From Rhodococcus oryzae (lineage in GTDB: Bacteria; Actinomycetota; Actinomycetes; Mycobacteriales; Mycobacteriaceae), in assembly GCF_005049235.1 (NCBI RefSeq), contig NZ_SUMD01000003.1, positions 124,001 to 188,000 on the forward strand: 64,000 nucleotides of DNA, in the 5' to 3' direction. The translations under genes and the position numbers were made by a program. Positions 49,487 through 57,850 of the stretch are shown here, piece by piece. Within the stretch, counting starts at the first letter, position 1. The number at the start of each line of letters is the position of its first letter. The notes under the pieces were generated by a model. The model worked only from the letters and a program-made list of their open reading frames with translations. It was not told the origin of the DNA and ran no database searches.

Positions 49487-49894
49487 ATGGCCGAGATCAG
49501 GACCGTCGCCCTCGCCCACATCCGCGACCGCCGCATGCTGCAGGCCCGCTCCGCCGGTAAGTCCGCCTTCTACATGGCCGGCGGCAAGATCGACCCGGGC
49601 GAAACCCCGGAAGAGGCCCTGCACAGGGAGATTCGTGAGGAGCTCGACGCGGGCGTCGTCGAGGGCACGCTCAGCACGCTCGGTGTTTTCGAGGCGGAGG
49701 CCTTCGGGCACCCGGCCGGGACCCGACTGCACATGACGTGTTTCCTCGCGGACCTGACGGATGAGCCGACCGCGACGAGCGAGATCGCCGAGCTCCGGTA
49801 CTTCACCGTCGACGAGTACGCCGCGATGCCGGAGACCGCACCCGGCTCGCGGCTGGTGTTCGAGCGGCTGCAGGCGCTGGGTCTGGTGGACTGA
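49487..49894 (+). CDS. Small NUDIX hydrolase
   Basis: 135 residues, single domain. The NUDIX box is complete: GGKIDPGETPEEALHREIREELDAGV (G5xE7xREUxEExGU with Asp for the usual Gly-preceding residue: REELDAG). The opening strands IRTVALAHIRDRRMLQARS and FYMAGGKI are MutT-like. Substrate not predictable, probably a small nucleotide. TACCGT six bases before ATG 49487 indicates a leaderless mRNA. It is followed after 3 bp by the ASCH gene, so the two form an operon. Confidence 0.92.
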   Translation: MAEIRTVALAHIRDRRMLQARSAGKSAFYMAGGKIDPGETPEEALHREIREELDAGVVEGTLSTLGVFEAEAFGHPAGTRLHMTCFLADLTDEPTATSEIAELRYFTVDEYAAMPETAPGSRLVFERLQALGLVD

Positions 49895-49897
49895 CCC

Positions 49898-50488
49898 GTG
49901 ATCTTCACCGCGGCGCACCTCGAGGGCATCAGGTCCGGCGCGGTGACGCTCGCGTTCCGGCGGTGGGACCGGGCCCGGGTGCGGGCGGGGTCGAGCCAGC
50001 GGACGGCGGCGGGGGTGATCGCGTTCGACGCGGTCGAGGAGATCTCGCCCGCGGAGGTGACGGACGCCGACGCCGAGGCGGCCGGGTTCCCGTCGGCCGA
50101 GAAGCTGCTGGCCTTCGTCGACAGGAAGGCGCACGGTCCGATCCTGTATCGGATCGCGTTGCGCTACGGCGGTGCCGATCCACGCCAGGCGCTGCGGGAG
50201 AACGCCGAGCTGTCGGACGCCGAACTCGAGAAGCTGCGGCGGCGGCTGGCGCGGATGGACGCGAACGGGGACTGGACCGAGGCCACCCTGCGCCTGATCG
50301 GCGAACGCCCCGCGGTGGTCTCGACCGAGCTGGCGGAGGCGATGTCGATGGAGCGGCAGCCGTTCAAGATCCGGGTGCGCCGGCTCAAGGAACTCGGACT
50401 CACCGAGAGCCTGGAGGTCGGCTACCGGCTGAGCCCGCGGGGCAGGCGGGTGCTCGACACCGTCTTCGCGGACGGCGCGGGCGCCTGA
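49898..50488 (+). CDS. ASCH-domain protein with C-terminal winged helix
   Basis: 196 residues. The N-terminal ASCH/PUA-like domain (IFTAAHLEGIRSGAVTLAFRRWDRARVRAGSSQRTAAGVIAFDAVEEI, 1-50) is an RNA-binding or modified-nucleoside-binding fold. The C-terminal part, about 120-196, is a winged HTH (WTEATLRLIGERPAVVSTELAEAMSMERQPFKIRVRRLKELGLTESLEVGYRLSPRG). The pairing suggests coupling of nucleic-acid sensing and regulation (inference). GTG 49898 starts 3 bp after the NUDIX stop. Its last 90 bp are duplicated 647 bp downstream. Confidence 0.85.
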   Translation: MIFTAAHLEGIRSGAVTLAFRRWDRARVRAGSSQRTAAGVIAFDAVEEISPAEVTDADAEAAGFPSAEKLLAFVDRKAHGPILYRIALRYGGADPRQALRENAELSDAELEKLRRRLARMDANGDWTEATLRLIGERPAVVSTELAEAMSMERQPFKIRVRRLKELGLTESLEVGYRLSPRGRRVLDTVFADGAGA

Positions 50489-50498
50489 CGATTTCCCC
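50399..50498 (+). repeat. Direct repeat, parental copy (ASCH gene 3' end)
   Basis: About 100 bp covering the last 30 codons of the ASCH gene, its stop, and GATTTCCCC beyond. The second copy is at 51046-51144 with about 95% identity (differences mostly near the 3' end and one in the Leu codon of ESLEV). Between the copies lies 547 bp with the secreted-peptide gene. Confidence 0.9.
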
Positions 50499-50690
50499 TT
50501 GGGTCCACGCCGTGCCGGGCACCGCGCTGTTCATTGTGTATAACGAATTATTCAGTGCCGCAGAGTATATGGATTCGTGTATCGGACCGGCTTGTGGGCA
50601 GTAGGGTGACGCGCAGCGTATTCAGGATCGGCGAAAGCCGACGCTTGCGACGCGTCCCCATCTGATCACCTGCTGAACGGAGCTTGATAC

Positions 50691-50963
50691 ATGCGCGGTC
50701 CAACGATCGGTCGTATCGCATCCATGGTCGTCGCGTCGGCCGTGCTCGCCGGTGGCCTCGCTGCCGGATCTGGCGTTGCGGGCGCCACCCTCGCCGAATC
50801 CACCCCGACGGCCGGTTCCCTTGGCGTCACTTCCGTGGCCGGATCCAACGCGGCGGCCGGATCCAGCGACATCGCCAACGATCTCCTTTTGGCTATCGAA
50901 CTCGCGCTCAGTCCGAACAGCTGTCACCGCAATCCCGGCGGCTTCTGCTACGGAATGGATTAG
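50691..50963 (+). CDS. Small secreted peptide with a C-terminal Cys pair
   Basis: 90 residues. Signal peptide 1-32 (MVVASAVLAGGLAAGSGVAGA). The mature part, about 58 residues, is Ser/Ala/Gly-rich (TPTAGSLGVTSVAGSNAAAGSS), then an amphipathic segment DIANDLLLAIELALSP, and ends NSCHRNPGGFCYGMD, with Cys78 and Cys86 able to close an eight-residue-step loop around a Pro-Gly-Gly turn. ATG 50691 follows ACGGAGC. Flanked by the two copies of the ASCH-end repeat. No family recognised; a signalling peptide, a bacteriocin-like factor or a wall peptide are all possible. Confidence 0.72.
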   Translation: MRGPTIGRIASMVVASAVLAGGLAAGSGVAGATLAESTPTAGSLGVTSVAGSNAAAGSSDIANDLLLAIELALSPNSCHRNPGGFCYGMD

Positions 50964-51045
50964 ACCCGGAGCTCGATGTCGTTACCGGCGGCGGAGAGCC
51001 GAGCTGCCAGGGCAGTTTGTCTTCCAACAACACGTCTCTTCTTGG

Positions 51046-51135
51046 CTCACCGAGAGCCTTGAGGTCGGCTACCGGCTGAGCCCGCGGGGCAGGCGGGTGC
51101 TCGACACCGTCTTCGCCGACGGCGCCGGCACCTGA
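51046..51135 (+). pseudogene. Duplicated 3' fragment of the ASCH gene
   Basis: Encodes LTESLEVGYRLSPRGRRVLD then TVFADGAGT and a stop, the last 29 codons of the ASCH protein at 50399-50488, in frame but without a start or the rest of the gene. Homology continues about 10 bp past the stop. It is a remnant of a tandem duplication or of recombination at the ASCH 3' end, not a gene. Confidence 0.88.
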
Positions 51136-51179
51136 CGATTCCCCCTCCCGCCTGCGGCCGCGAGGACTAGATTCCGAAG

Positions 51180-52799
51180 ATGGACTCGCCTCGCTTGTCC
51201 CGTCGTACCGTTCTGCGCGGTGCCGCGCTCGGCCTTGGCGCCGCGGCGTTCGGCCCGCTCGCCACCCACACCGCCGCGGCACAGGCTGCGCCGCCGGGCG
51301 GAAAGACCGCGATCGTGGTCGGCAGCGGATTCGGCGGTGCGGTGGCTGCCCTGCGGCTGGGCATGGCGGGCATCGAGACCACGGTCCTCGAGCGCGGCAG
51401 GCGCTGGCCGATCGATCCGGCGGGCAACACGTTCGCCACCCTGGATGCGCCGGACGGCCGCGCGTCCTGGCTGCACGACCGGCCGTACATCAACCCGCTG
51501 ACCCAGTTGCAGCCGATCCAACGCTACGTCGGCGTCGTCGACGAGGTCAGGGGCAACGGCATCAACTCGGTCTACGGCGCGGGCGTCGGCGGCGGTTCGC
51601 TGGTGTTCGGCACCTATACCCCGCAGCCGCGGCGGCGCGACTTCGAGCAGGTCTTCCCGCGGCAGATCGACTACGGCGAGCTGGACCGGGTGTACTACCC
51701 GCGGGCACGGGCGTCGCTCGGCACCTCGCCGCTGCCCGCCGACCTGCTCGCCCACCCCGCCTACAAGGGCGCGCGGGCGTGGCTCGCCGATGTCGCGGAC
51801 TACGGTGGTCAGCCGTCCTTCCACGACTTCTGCGTCGACTGGGATCTGGTGCGCGAAGAGCTGGCCGGGACGCGGCGCCCGTCGGTGACCGTCGGCGAGG
51901 GCCCGTACGGCATCAACTCCGGGGCGAAGAACAGCGTCGATCACAACTACCTGCCGAGGGCCGAGGCGACCGGCAACGTCACGGTGCTGCCGCTGCACGA
52001 GGTCGTCGAGATCCGGGAGGCGCAGGGGCAGAGCGGGTTCGAGGTCACCGTCAAGCGCATTGACGAGTACGGGCTCGTCCTCGAGCACAAACGGCTGGTC
52101 GCCGACTACCTGTTCATGGCGGCCGGTTCGTTCTACACCAGCGCATTGCTGGTGACCGCGAAGGCGAAGGGCGCGCTGCCGAGGCTGAACGAGCACGTCG
52201 GCAAGGGCTTCGGCAACAACGGCGACTTCCTCATCTCGCGCACCCTGACGCACCGCGAGTACGGCGCCAAGCAGGCGGGGCCGGGCGTCGCGGCCCTCTA
52301 CGACGACGACACACCCGACGGGACGGTGGCGATGTCGTGGCAGGCGGCGCCGTTCCCGGAGATCGCGGGCGGCAACACCAGCACCAACCTGATCCAGCTG
52401 ATCACGAGCGAGCGGGGTTCCATCGACTACAACCCGGCGCTCGGCCGGGCCGAACTCAACTACCCGCACGGCGAGGCCGACAGCGATGTCGACGCCCGCG
52501 GGCGTCGGTTTGCCGGCCGGTTTCACGAACGCGCGGACGTGGCGCACGGGTATCCGGCGAACGGTATCCCGGTCTACCCGCGGCTCGCCGGGTTCGGCAG
52601 CGCGGCGACCTTCCATGGCCTCGGCGGCATGGTGATGGGCCAGGCGTGCAACTACGAGGGCCGGGTCGACGGCTACGAGAACATGTACGTCGTCGACGGC
52701 TCGCTGATCCCCGGTTCCACCGCGCTGGTGAATCCGTCGCTGACGATCACCGCGGTCGCGGAGCGGTGCATGGATCATTTCCTGGCCGCCAACGGCTGA
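51180..52799 (+). CDS. Cholesterol-oxidase-like GMC oxidoreductase (Tat-exported)
   Basis: 539 residues, exported by Tat: SRRTVLRGAALGLGAAAF with AQA-A cleavage near 36. FAD-binding GMC fold closely following class I cholesterol oxidases: AIVVGSGFGGAVAALRLGMAGI, RYVGVVDEVRGNGINSVYGAGVGGGSLVFGTY, FMAAGSFYTSALLV, VGKGFGNNGDF. Active-site counterparts are present: His in FHGLGG and Asn in STALVNPSLTITAVAERCMD. It likely oxidises a 3-hydroxysteroid or similar alcohol outside the cell, producing H2O2. TAGATT six bases before ATG 51180 predicts leaderless expression. Only 44 bp separate it from the repeat remnant. Confidence 0.92.
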   Translation: MDSPRLSRRTVLRGAALGLGAAAFGPLATHTAAAQAAPPGGKTAIVVGSGFGGAVAALRLGMAGIETTVLERGRRWPIDPAGNTFATLDAPDGRASWLHDRPYINPLTQLQPIQRYVGVVDEVRGNGINSVYGAGVGGGSLVFGTYTPQPRRRDFEQVFPRQIDYGELDRVYYPRARASLGTSPLPADLLAHPAYKGARAWLADVADYGGQPSFHDFCVDWDLVREELAGTRRPSVTVGEGPYGINSGAKNSVDHNYLPRAEATGNVTVLPLHEVVEIREAQGQSGFEVTVKRIDEYGLVLEHKRLVADYLFMAAGSFYTSALLVTAKAKGALPRLNEHVGKGFGNNGDFLISRTLTHREYGAKQAGPGVAALYDDDTPDGTVAMSWQAAPFPEIAGGNTSTNLIQLITSERGSIDYNPALGRAELNYPHGEADSDVDARGRRFAGRFHERADVAHGYPANGIPVYPRLAGFGSAATFHGLGGMVMGQACNYEGRVDGYENMYVVDGSLIPGSTALVNPSLTITAVAERCMDHFLAANG

Positions 52800-52866
52800 G
52801 GCGTGCGCGGTTGCCGTGTGGCGGCGGGGGGTCGACGATTGAGCGGGGAGCGGCGAAGGGGATGAG

Positions 52867-53691
52867 ATGACCTCGAGACCGGTGGTGGTTGCGACGTTCG
52901 CCGCCGCCTTCGTCGGCGCGGCGGTGATCGCCAACAGGCTGGCAGGCAAGCCCGTGCCGTTCCTGCGGTGGTCGGTGATCCGGTTCGCGCTCGGTGCCAG
53001 GCGCCTGCTCGGCGAGGGGCAGGTCGGTGACGGCCGGGAGGAGGCGCTGGCCGCGCACGTGGTGGCCACGGCACGTCGCGGGGACATCGACGACGTGATC
53101 CGCGCCATCGACGACTTCGCGCACACCCGGAGTTTCCTGATGAACGTCGGCGACGAGAAGGGCGAGATCCTGGACGCGGCGGTGCGGAGCGCCCGGCCCG
53201 CGCTGCTGCTCGAGCTCGGGACGTACTGCGGGTACAGCGCGCTGCGGATGGCGCGGGTGATGCCCCCGGACGCCACGATCTGCACCGTCGAGATCAACCC
53301 GGCGAACGAGGCGATCGCCCGGCGGATCTTCGAGCACGCGGGAGTCGGCGAGCGCATCACCTCGGTGGTCGGGTCGATCGGAGACGGTGGCGAGACCGTG
53401 AAGCGACTGCGGAATGAATACGGTATCGATTCCGGCACAGTCGATTTCGTGTTCGTCGACCACCTCAAGAGTGCCTACCTGCCGGACCTGCTCCGCATCG
53501 TGGACGAGGGCTGGCTGCACCCAGGAAGCCGGGTGGTCGCGGACAACGTCAAGTTCCCCGGTGCCCCCGACTACCTGGCCTACATGCGCTCGGAGGAGGG
53601 CGGGCGGTGGCGGACGACGGAACACCCCACCCATGTCGAGTACCAGCGGGTGCTCAGGGACCTGGTGCTCGAGTCCGAGTACCAGGGGTAG
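52867..53691 (+). CDS. Catechol-O-methyltransferase-like enzyme with N-terminal TM helix
   Basis: 274 residues. An N-terminal hydrophobic helix (VVVATFAAAFVGAAVIANRLAG) anchors a COMT-type methyltransferase: RSFLMNVGDEKGEILDAAV, motif I LLLELGTYCGYSALRMARVM, TVEINPANEAIARRIFEHAG, and metal/catalytic region FVFVDHLKSAYLPDLL / GSRVVADNVKFPGAPDYLAYM, with Asp-His and Asp-Asn ligands as in COMT. Expected to methylate catechol-like substrates at the membrane face. GGGATGAG precedes ATG 52867. It follows the cholesterol-oxidase-like gene by 67 bp in the same direction. Confidence 0.9.
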   Translation: MTSRPVVVATFAAAFVGAAVIANRLAGKPVPFLRWSVIRFALGARRLLGEGQVGDGREEALAAHVVATARRGDIDDVIRAIDDFAHTRSFLMNVGDEKGEILDAAVRSARPALLLELGTYCGYSALRMARVMPPDATICTVEINPANEAIARRIFEHAGVGERITSVVGSIGDGGETVKRLRNEYGIDSGTVDFVFVDHLKSAYLPDLLRIVDEGWLHPGSRVVADNVKFPGAPDYLAYMRSEEGGRWRTTEHPTHVEYQRVLRDLVLESEYQG

Positions 53692-53712
53692 GGCGCCTGC
53701 GGGAGCGGCTCC

Positions 53713-54498
53713 TCAGTCGGTGCCGTTCCACGGCCCCTCGATGCGGTCGGCGGCCGCCGTCGCCTGCCGTAGTCCGGCCTCGAAGCACTTCTCCCAGGCC
53801 GACATGTCGTGCAGGTGGGGTCCGAAGGCATCCAAGCTCGCCCGGTCGGGGGCGATGGCGAGAGGGGCGCCGCTGGGGTAGAGGTGGCCCAGCGGCTCGA
53901 TGACGACCACCGTTTCCATGTCGGCCGCCAGGTCCGCGTCGGATCCGGCGCGGAAGGCGCCGTCCATGTAGCGGCGGCCGTTGATCGTGATGGGCGGGTA
54001 GAGGCCGGGCACCGCGTAACTGGAGGCGACGGCCTGCTGTAGCGAGGCATCCCCGTGCCGATCCCAGAGCGCGGGTTCTCCCGATTCCGTGTCGACCGCG
54101 GTGATCAGGAGGCGCTGTTCGGGCCAGTCGCGGGCGGTGATCAGGGCTGCGGTCCGCTCGAGATGGGTCTGTTCGGAGGGCACGTCGGCGGTGAGGGCCA
54201 TCCGCCCGACCCGATGCAGCTTCTCGCCCTGCTCCAGGGCGGGATCCTGGAGCGTCGCGAGCACCTCGGTCAGCGTGCGAGGGTCGGCGGCGCTGTTCCC
54301 GGATCTGGTGAGGGTGGCCAGGCGGTCCGGGTCCTGACCGGTGGCGAGGAGGGCGGCGACGATCGCGCCCGCCGACGTGCCGATGATGAGGTCGGCGGCG
54401 GCCAGGTCCACGCCCGTACGGCGAAGACCGACGGCAAGTCCGGCCAGCCAGGCCGTTCCGACGACTCCACCGGGACCGAGTACGAGTGCACGTTTCAT
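53713..54498 (-). CDS. Patatin-like phospholipase
   Basis: 261 residues. Ser-Asp dyad hydrolase: oxyanion-hole GPGGVVGTAWLAGLAVGL, nucleophile elbow IIGTSAGAIVAALLA (Ser in GTSAG) and the dyad Asp in RRYMDGAFRAGSD (DGA). RSSA-NTE/patatin group, acting on acyl esters of lipids. No signal peptide, so cytosolic or membrane-peripheral. ATG 54498; the upstream region to the SDR gene is 83 bp with no obvious regulatory element. It converges on the COMT gene with 21 bp between stops. Confidence 0.92.
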   Translation of the reverse strand: MKRALVLGPGGVVGTAWLAGLAVGLRRTGVDLAAADLIIGTSAGAIVAALLATGQDPDRLATLTRSGNSAADPRTLTEVLATLQDPALEQGEKLHRVGRMALTADVPSEQTHLERTAALITARDWPEQRLLITAVDTESGEPALWDRHGDASLQQAVASSYAVPGLYPPITINGRRYMDGAFRAGSDADLAADMETVVVIEPLGHLYPSGAPLAIAPDRASLDAFGPHLHDMSAWEKCFEAGLRQATAAADRIEGPWNGTD

Positions 54499-54581
54499 GA
54501 GAAAGATCTTGCTACCTCAACCGTGGCTGAGGTCAAGGCGCCGTGGCCGATTCGCATCGGGGCCAATGCGCCACGGGGTGA

Positions 54582-55433
54582 TCAGCGTCGGGGGAGCGGC
54601 TCCACGCCTGCGAGCACCGCGCTCTCGGCGTACAGGGCCTCCTGCGCCGCGACATCGCGGGCTCGTCGGCTGACCGGGTTCGGCCGCTGCGCGGTGAGGT
54701 ACTCGCCCGAGCGTTCCCGGTATTCGGGGGAGAGCGCCAGTTCGGCGCCCAGCCGACCGGCCCGGTCGGCGGAGATGAGGAACGGGCGGAGCGCGGCGTG
54801 CACGGCCCGCGGCAGTTCCCGGTAGATGTCGGAGTCGACGCCCCCCGGGTGCATGGCGTGGGTGCTCAGTCCGTCGGGCAGTCGCCGGGCGAGGGCGTAG
54901 TTGAACATCAGGTTGGCCAGCTTGGACTGCGCGTACGCGGGGAACGGCCGGTACTTCGAGCGTCCGCGGAACGTGTCGGCGTCGATGCGGCCGATGTTGT
55001 GGGCGACGGACGCCACGTGCACGATCCGCGCGTCGCCGGTCTGCTCGGCCGCGAGCCGCAGTTGCGGCAGCAGCAGGTGGGTGAGCAGGAAGGGGCCGAG
55101 GTAGTTCGCGCCGAACTGCAGCTCGAAACCCTCGGCGGTGAACTGCTGCTTGAGCGGGGAGGCGCCGGCGTTGTTGATCAGCGCGTCGACGCGCTCGTGG
55201 CGCGCGGCGAGGTCCGTCGCGAATCGGTGGATGTGCTCGAACGAGCTCAGGTCGAGGGAGAGCACGTCGACCTTTGCGCCAGGGGTCCGGCGCGCGATCT
55301 CCTCGCGGGCGGCCTCCGCCTTCGCCTGATTGCGGCAGGCCAGGCACACCGTGGCCCCGCGGGCCGCCAGTTCGTGCGCCATCGCGAGGCCGATCCCGGA
55401 GTTGGCTCCGGTGACCACAACGGTTTTCGGCAT
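54582..55433 (-). CDS. Short-chain dehydrogenase (retinol-dehydrogenase-like SDR)
   Basis: 283 residues, classical SDR: cofactor motif TGANSGIGLAMA, CRNQAKAEAA (Arg at the beta-2 end favours NADP(H)), INNAGAS (NNAG), catalytic Ser in IVHVASVAH, Tyr-Lys in YAQSKLA, and HPGGVDSDIYRE. Family relatives are WWOX/retinol-dehydrogenase-like. The substrate is unknown. ATG 55433. A 12-bp hairpin separates it from the MFS gene upstream on the same strand, so it is probably a separate unit. Confidence 0.93.
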   Translation of the reverse strand: MPKTVVVTGANSGIGLAMAHELAARGATVCLACRNQAKAEAAREEIARRTPGAKVDVLSLDLSSFEHIHRFATDLAARHERVDALINNAGASPLKQQFTAEGFELQFGANYLGPFLLTHLLLPQLRLAAEQTGDARIVHVASVAHNIGRIDADTFRGRSKYRPFPAYAQSKLANLMFNYALARRLPDGLSTHAMHPGGVDSDIYRELPRAVHAALRPFLISADRAGRLGAELALSPEYRERSGEYLTAQRPNPVSRRARDVAAQEALYAESAVLAGVEPLPRR

Positions 55434-55457
55434 CTGTGCTCCTTGTCGCCTGGGTGG

Positions 55458-55500
55458 CCACGGGCCGTGTCGGAGCGTAACGCTCGAGCACGGCCCGTGG
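55458..55500 (-). terminator. Hairpin between MFS pump and SDR gene
   Basis: CCACGGGCCGTG (55458-55469) pairs perfectly with CACGGCCCGTGG (55489-55500); inside, GAGCGT and ACGCTC form a second stem around one base. It lies 12 bp after the MFS stop. No T-tract. Confidence 0.7.
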
Positions 55501-55512
55501 CTGCGATCCGGT

Positions 55513-57006
55513 TCAGTGCGCCATGGCCGGCTGCCCCTCGGCCGGGGCGGGCAGCAGACCGCGGGGTAGCAGGAACGCCGAGATCGCCGCGCCGATCACG
55601 AAAATCGCTGCGGCCCACCAGAAGGTCGTCGTGTAGCTCTGCACGGCGGCGAGGGCCGCGTTCTCCGGGGACGGCACGCGCCCGGTCATGAAGCTCGTGG
55701 CAGCGGTCGCGGCAACGGTGCTCAGCAACGCGGTGCCGATCGATCCGCCGACCTGCTGCATGGTGTTCACCGTCGCGGAGGCGACGCCCGCGTCGTCGGG
55801 GTCGACGCCCGTGATGGCGCCCTGCATGCCGGGCGCGAACACCATGCCCATGCCGAGGCCGAGCAGCACCAGCCCGGGCAGGATGATCGTCACGTAGGAG
55901 CTGTCGACCTCGATCTGGGCGAGCACCGCCAGCCCGACGGCGGCGACGACCAGGCCGGTGGTGATCAGCACCCGCGGCCCGACCCTCGGCAGCAGCACCG
56001 CGGTCGCGGTGGTCGCGGAGACCACCATGCCTGCGACCATCGGCAGGAAGGCCACGCCGGTGATGATCGGCGTGTACTGCAGCACCGTCTGCATGTAGAA
56101 GGTGAGGAACAGGAACACCGCGAACATGCCGGAGCCGGTGACGAACATCGCCAGGTAAGACCCGCCGCGGGTGCGGTCGAGGACGATCCGGAGCGGGAGC
56201 AGCGGGTGGGCGACACGAGTCTCGATGACCACGAACGCAGCGAGCAGGAGGGTGCCCGCGACCAGCCAGGTGATCGTCATCGGGTCGGACCAGCCGTGGG
56301 ACTCGGCGTGCGAGAACCCGTAGACGATGCCGAAGAGCGCGGCCGAGACCGTGATGGTGCCCGGGATGTCGAGCTTGGGCCGGTGCTCCGACCGGTGCGG
56401 GGCGATCATGAGGACCGCGCCGACCAGCGCCACGGCCGCGAAGATCAGGTTGACGTACAGGCTCCAGCGCCACGACGTCCACTCGGTGAGGATCCCGCCG
56501 AGCAGCAACCCGACCGCGCCGCCCGCGCCCGCGACCGCGCCGAAGACGCCGAACGCCTTGGCTCGCTCGTCCGGCTTGGTGAAGGTGGTTGCCAGCAGCG
56601 ACAGCGCAGCGGGCGCGAGCAGGGCAGCGAAGACGCCCTGACCGGCGCGCGCGGCCACCAGCATCGGGAAGTTCACCGCGGCGCCGCCGAGCGCGGACAT
56701 GCCCGCGAAGCCGACGAGGCCGATGATGAAGGTGTTCCTGCGTCCGAAGAGGTCGCTGAGCCGGCCGCCGAGTAGCAGCAGGCTGCCGAATGCGAGTGCG
56801 TAGGCCGTGACGACCCACTGCCGGTCCGCGTCGGAGAAGCCGAGGTCCTGCTGCGCCGCGGGCAGGGCAATGTTCACGATGGTCGCGTCGAGAACCACCA
56901 TCAGCTGGGCCAGACCGATGACGCCCAGGATCAGCCAGCGCAGTCGGTGCTCCCGTGTCGTATCTCCTGGCCCGGTCTGCGGGCGATCGGTCGTGGTCGT
57001 GGTCAT
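55513..57006 (-). CDS. MFS drug efflux pump, DHA2 (14-TM) family
   Basis: 497 residues, 14 TM helices. EmrB/QacA-type signatures: motif D1 LMVVLDATIVNIALP, motif A GGRLSDLFGRRN, motif C-like GAVAGAGGAVGLLLGGILTEWTSWRW. Expected to export lipophilic drugs or metabolites using the proton gradient. ATG 57006 has GAGGCGAGG upstream; earlier in-frame readings cross the operator region. Divergent from a TetR regulator with two matching operators between them, so it is repressed by that protein and induced by its ligand (inference from standard layout). Confidence 0.95.
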   Translation of the reverse strand: MTTTTTDRPQTGPGDTTREHRLRWLILGVIGLAQLMVVLDATIVNIALPAAQQDLGFSDADRQWVVTAYALAFGSLLLLGGRLSDLFGRRNTFIIGLVGFAGMSALGGAAVNFPMLVAARAGQGVFAALLAPAALSLLATTFTKPDERAKAFGVFGAVAGAGGAVGLLLGGILTEWTSWRWSLYVNLIFAAVALVGAVLMIAPHRSEHRPKLDIPGTITVSAALFGIVYGFSHAESHGWSDPMTITWLVAGTLLLAAFVVIETRVAHPLLPLRIVLDRTRGGSYLAMFVTGSGMFAVFLFLTFYMQTVLQYTPIITGVAFLPMVAGMVVSATTATAVLLPRVGPRVLITTGLVVAAVGLAVLAQIEVDSSYVTIILPGLVLLGLGMGMVFAPGMQGAITGVDPDDAGVASATVNTMQQVGGSIGTALLSTVAATAATSFMTGRVPSPENAALAAVQSYTTTFWWAAAIFVIGAAISAFLLPRGLLPAPAEGQPAMAH

Positions 57007-57040
57007 GAGCGAGCCTCGCCTCGTGGAGTGGTGGAGGTTG

Positions 57041-57103
57041 AAGTGGAGGAGTATTCTCCACTTAGGGAACGGTAGCACTAAGCGGAGGAGTTGTCTCCAC
57101 TTA
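57041..57103. promoter_or_regulatory. Two TetR-type operators between MFS and tetR
   Basis: AAGTGGAG, seven bases, CTCCACTT (57041-57063), and TAAGCGGAG, seven bases, CTCCACTTA (57079-57103, one mismatch). Centres are 39 bp apart. Both lie between the MFS ATG (57006) and tetR ATG (57146). AT-rich sequence around them likely holds the divergent promoters. Confidence 0.85.
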
Positions 57104-57145
57104 ATTTGATGGCTACGGCAAATCCCCTGATGGCAGATTTCGGGA

Positions 57146-57820
57146 ATGGCAGAATCGACGATTGTGAGTACCGCCCCAGCAGCACGTCCCCTTCGCGCCG
57201 ACGCCGAACGCAACCGACGCAAGATCCTCGACGCGGCGATGGACCTGTTCGCGAGCCGCGGCCTCGACATCACCCTCGACGACGTCGCGCGGCACGCCAA
57301 GGTCGGTGTCGGCACCGTCTATCGGCGCTTCACCTGCAAGCAGGAACTGGTCGACGGCGTCTTCGAGCAGAGCATGGACCAGATCGCCGAGGCGGCCGAG
57401 GCGGCGCTGCGGCGCGAGGACCCCTGGGCCGCGCTGGTCGACTTCATCGGGCTCACCAGCGAATGGATGTCGCTGAGCAGGGGCCTCGGCGACGTCTTCT
57501 TCACCAACGACGAGGGTCGCGAGCAGGTCGCGTGCGCGCGACAGCGGATCACGCCGGCGATTCAGCAGCTCGTCGACCGGGCGAAGGAGGCGGGTACGCT
57601 GCGCCCCGAGATCCAGGTAAATGACCTGTTTGCGGTCAGCTGCATGCTCGACGCGGTCATCGACTTCGGCAGGCCGGTCTCGCCCGACACCTGGCGCCGC
57701 TACCTCTCGCTGGTGCTCGACGGCATGCGCGCCGAGGGGGCCACGCGCGACCCGCTGCCGCTGGCGCCGCTGACCGACGAGCAGGTCGAGGTGGCCAAGA
57801 CTGCCCGCGCCCGCGGCTGA
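57146..57820 (+). CDS. TetR-family repressor of the adjacent MFS pump
   Basis: 224 residues. The N-terminal HTH, about residues 18-65 (ADAERNRRKILDAAMDLFASRGLDITLDDVARHAKVGVGTVYRRFTCKQEL), is canonical TetR. The C-terminal ligand domain (70-200) belongs to the TetR_C/SbtR-like kind with VDFIGLTSEWMSLSRGLGDVFF. ATG 57146 has no strong ribosome site; GTG 57164 is an alternative losing six residues. It likely binds the two AAGTGGAG dyads upstream and represses both genes. Confidence 0.93.
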   Translation: MAESTIVSTAPAARPLRADAERNRRKILDAAMDLFASRGLDITLDDVARHAKVGVGTVYRRFTCKQELVDGVFEQSMDQIAEAAEAALRREDPWAALVDFIGLTSEWMSLSRGLGDVFFTNDEGREQVACARQRITPAIQQLVDRAKEAGTLRPEIQVNDLFAVSCMLDAVIDFGRPVSPDTWRRYLSLVLDGMRAEGATRDPLPLAPLTDEQVEVAKTARARG

Positions 57821-57850
57821 GTGAGGCGGCCCGGCCGTCGACTGCCTCAC
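57821..57850 (+). terminator. Hairpin directly after tetR
   Basis: GTGAGGC and GCCTCAC (7 bp) enclose a 16-base region with its own GGCC/GGCC pairing. It starts at the base after the tetR stop. No T-tract. Confidence 0.55.
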
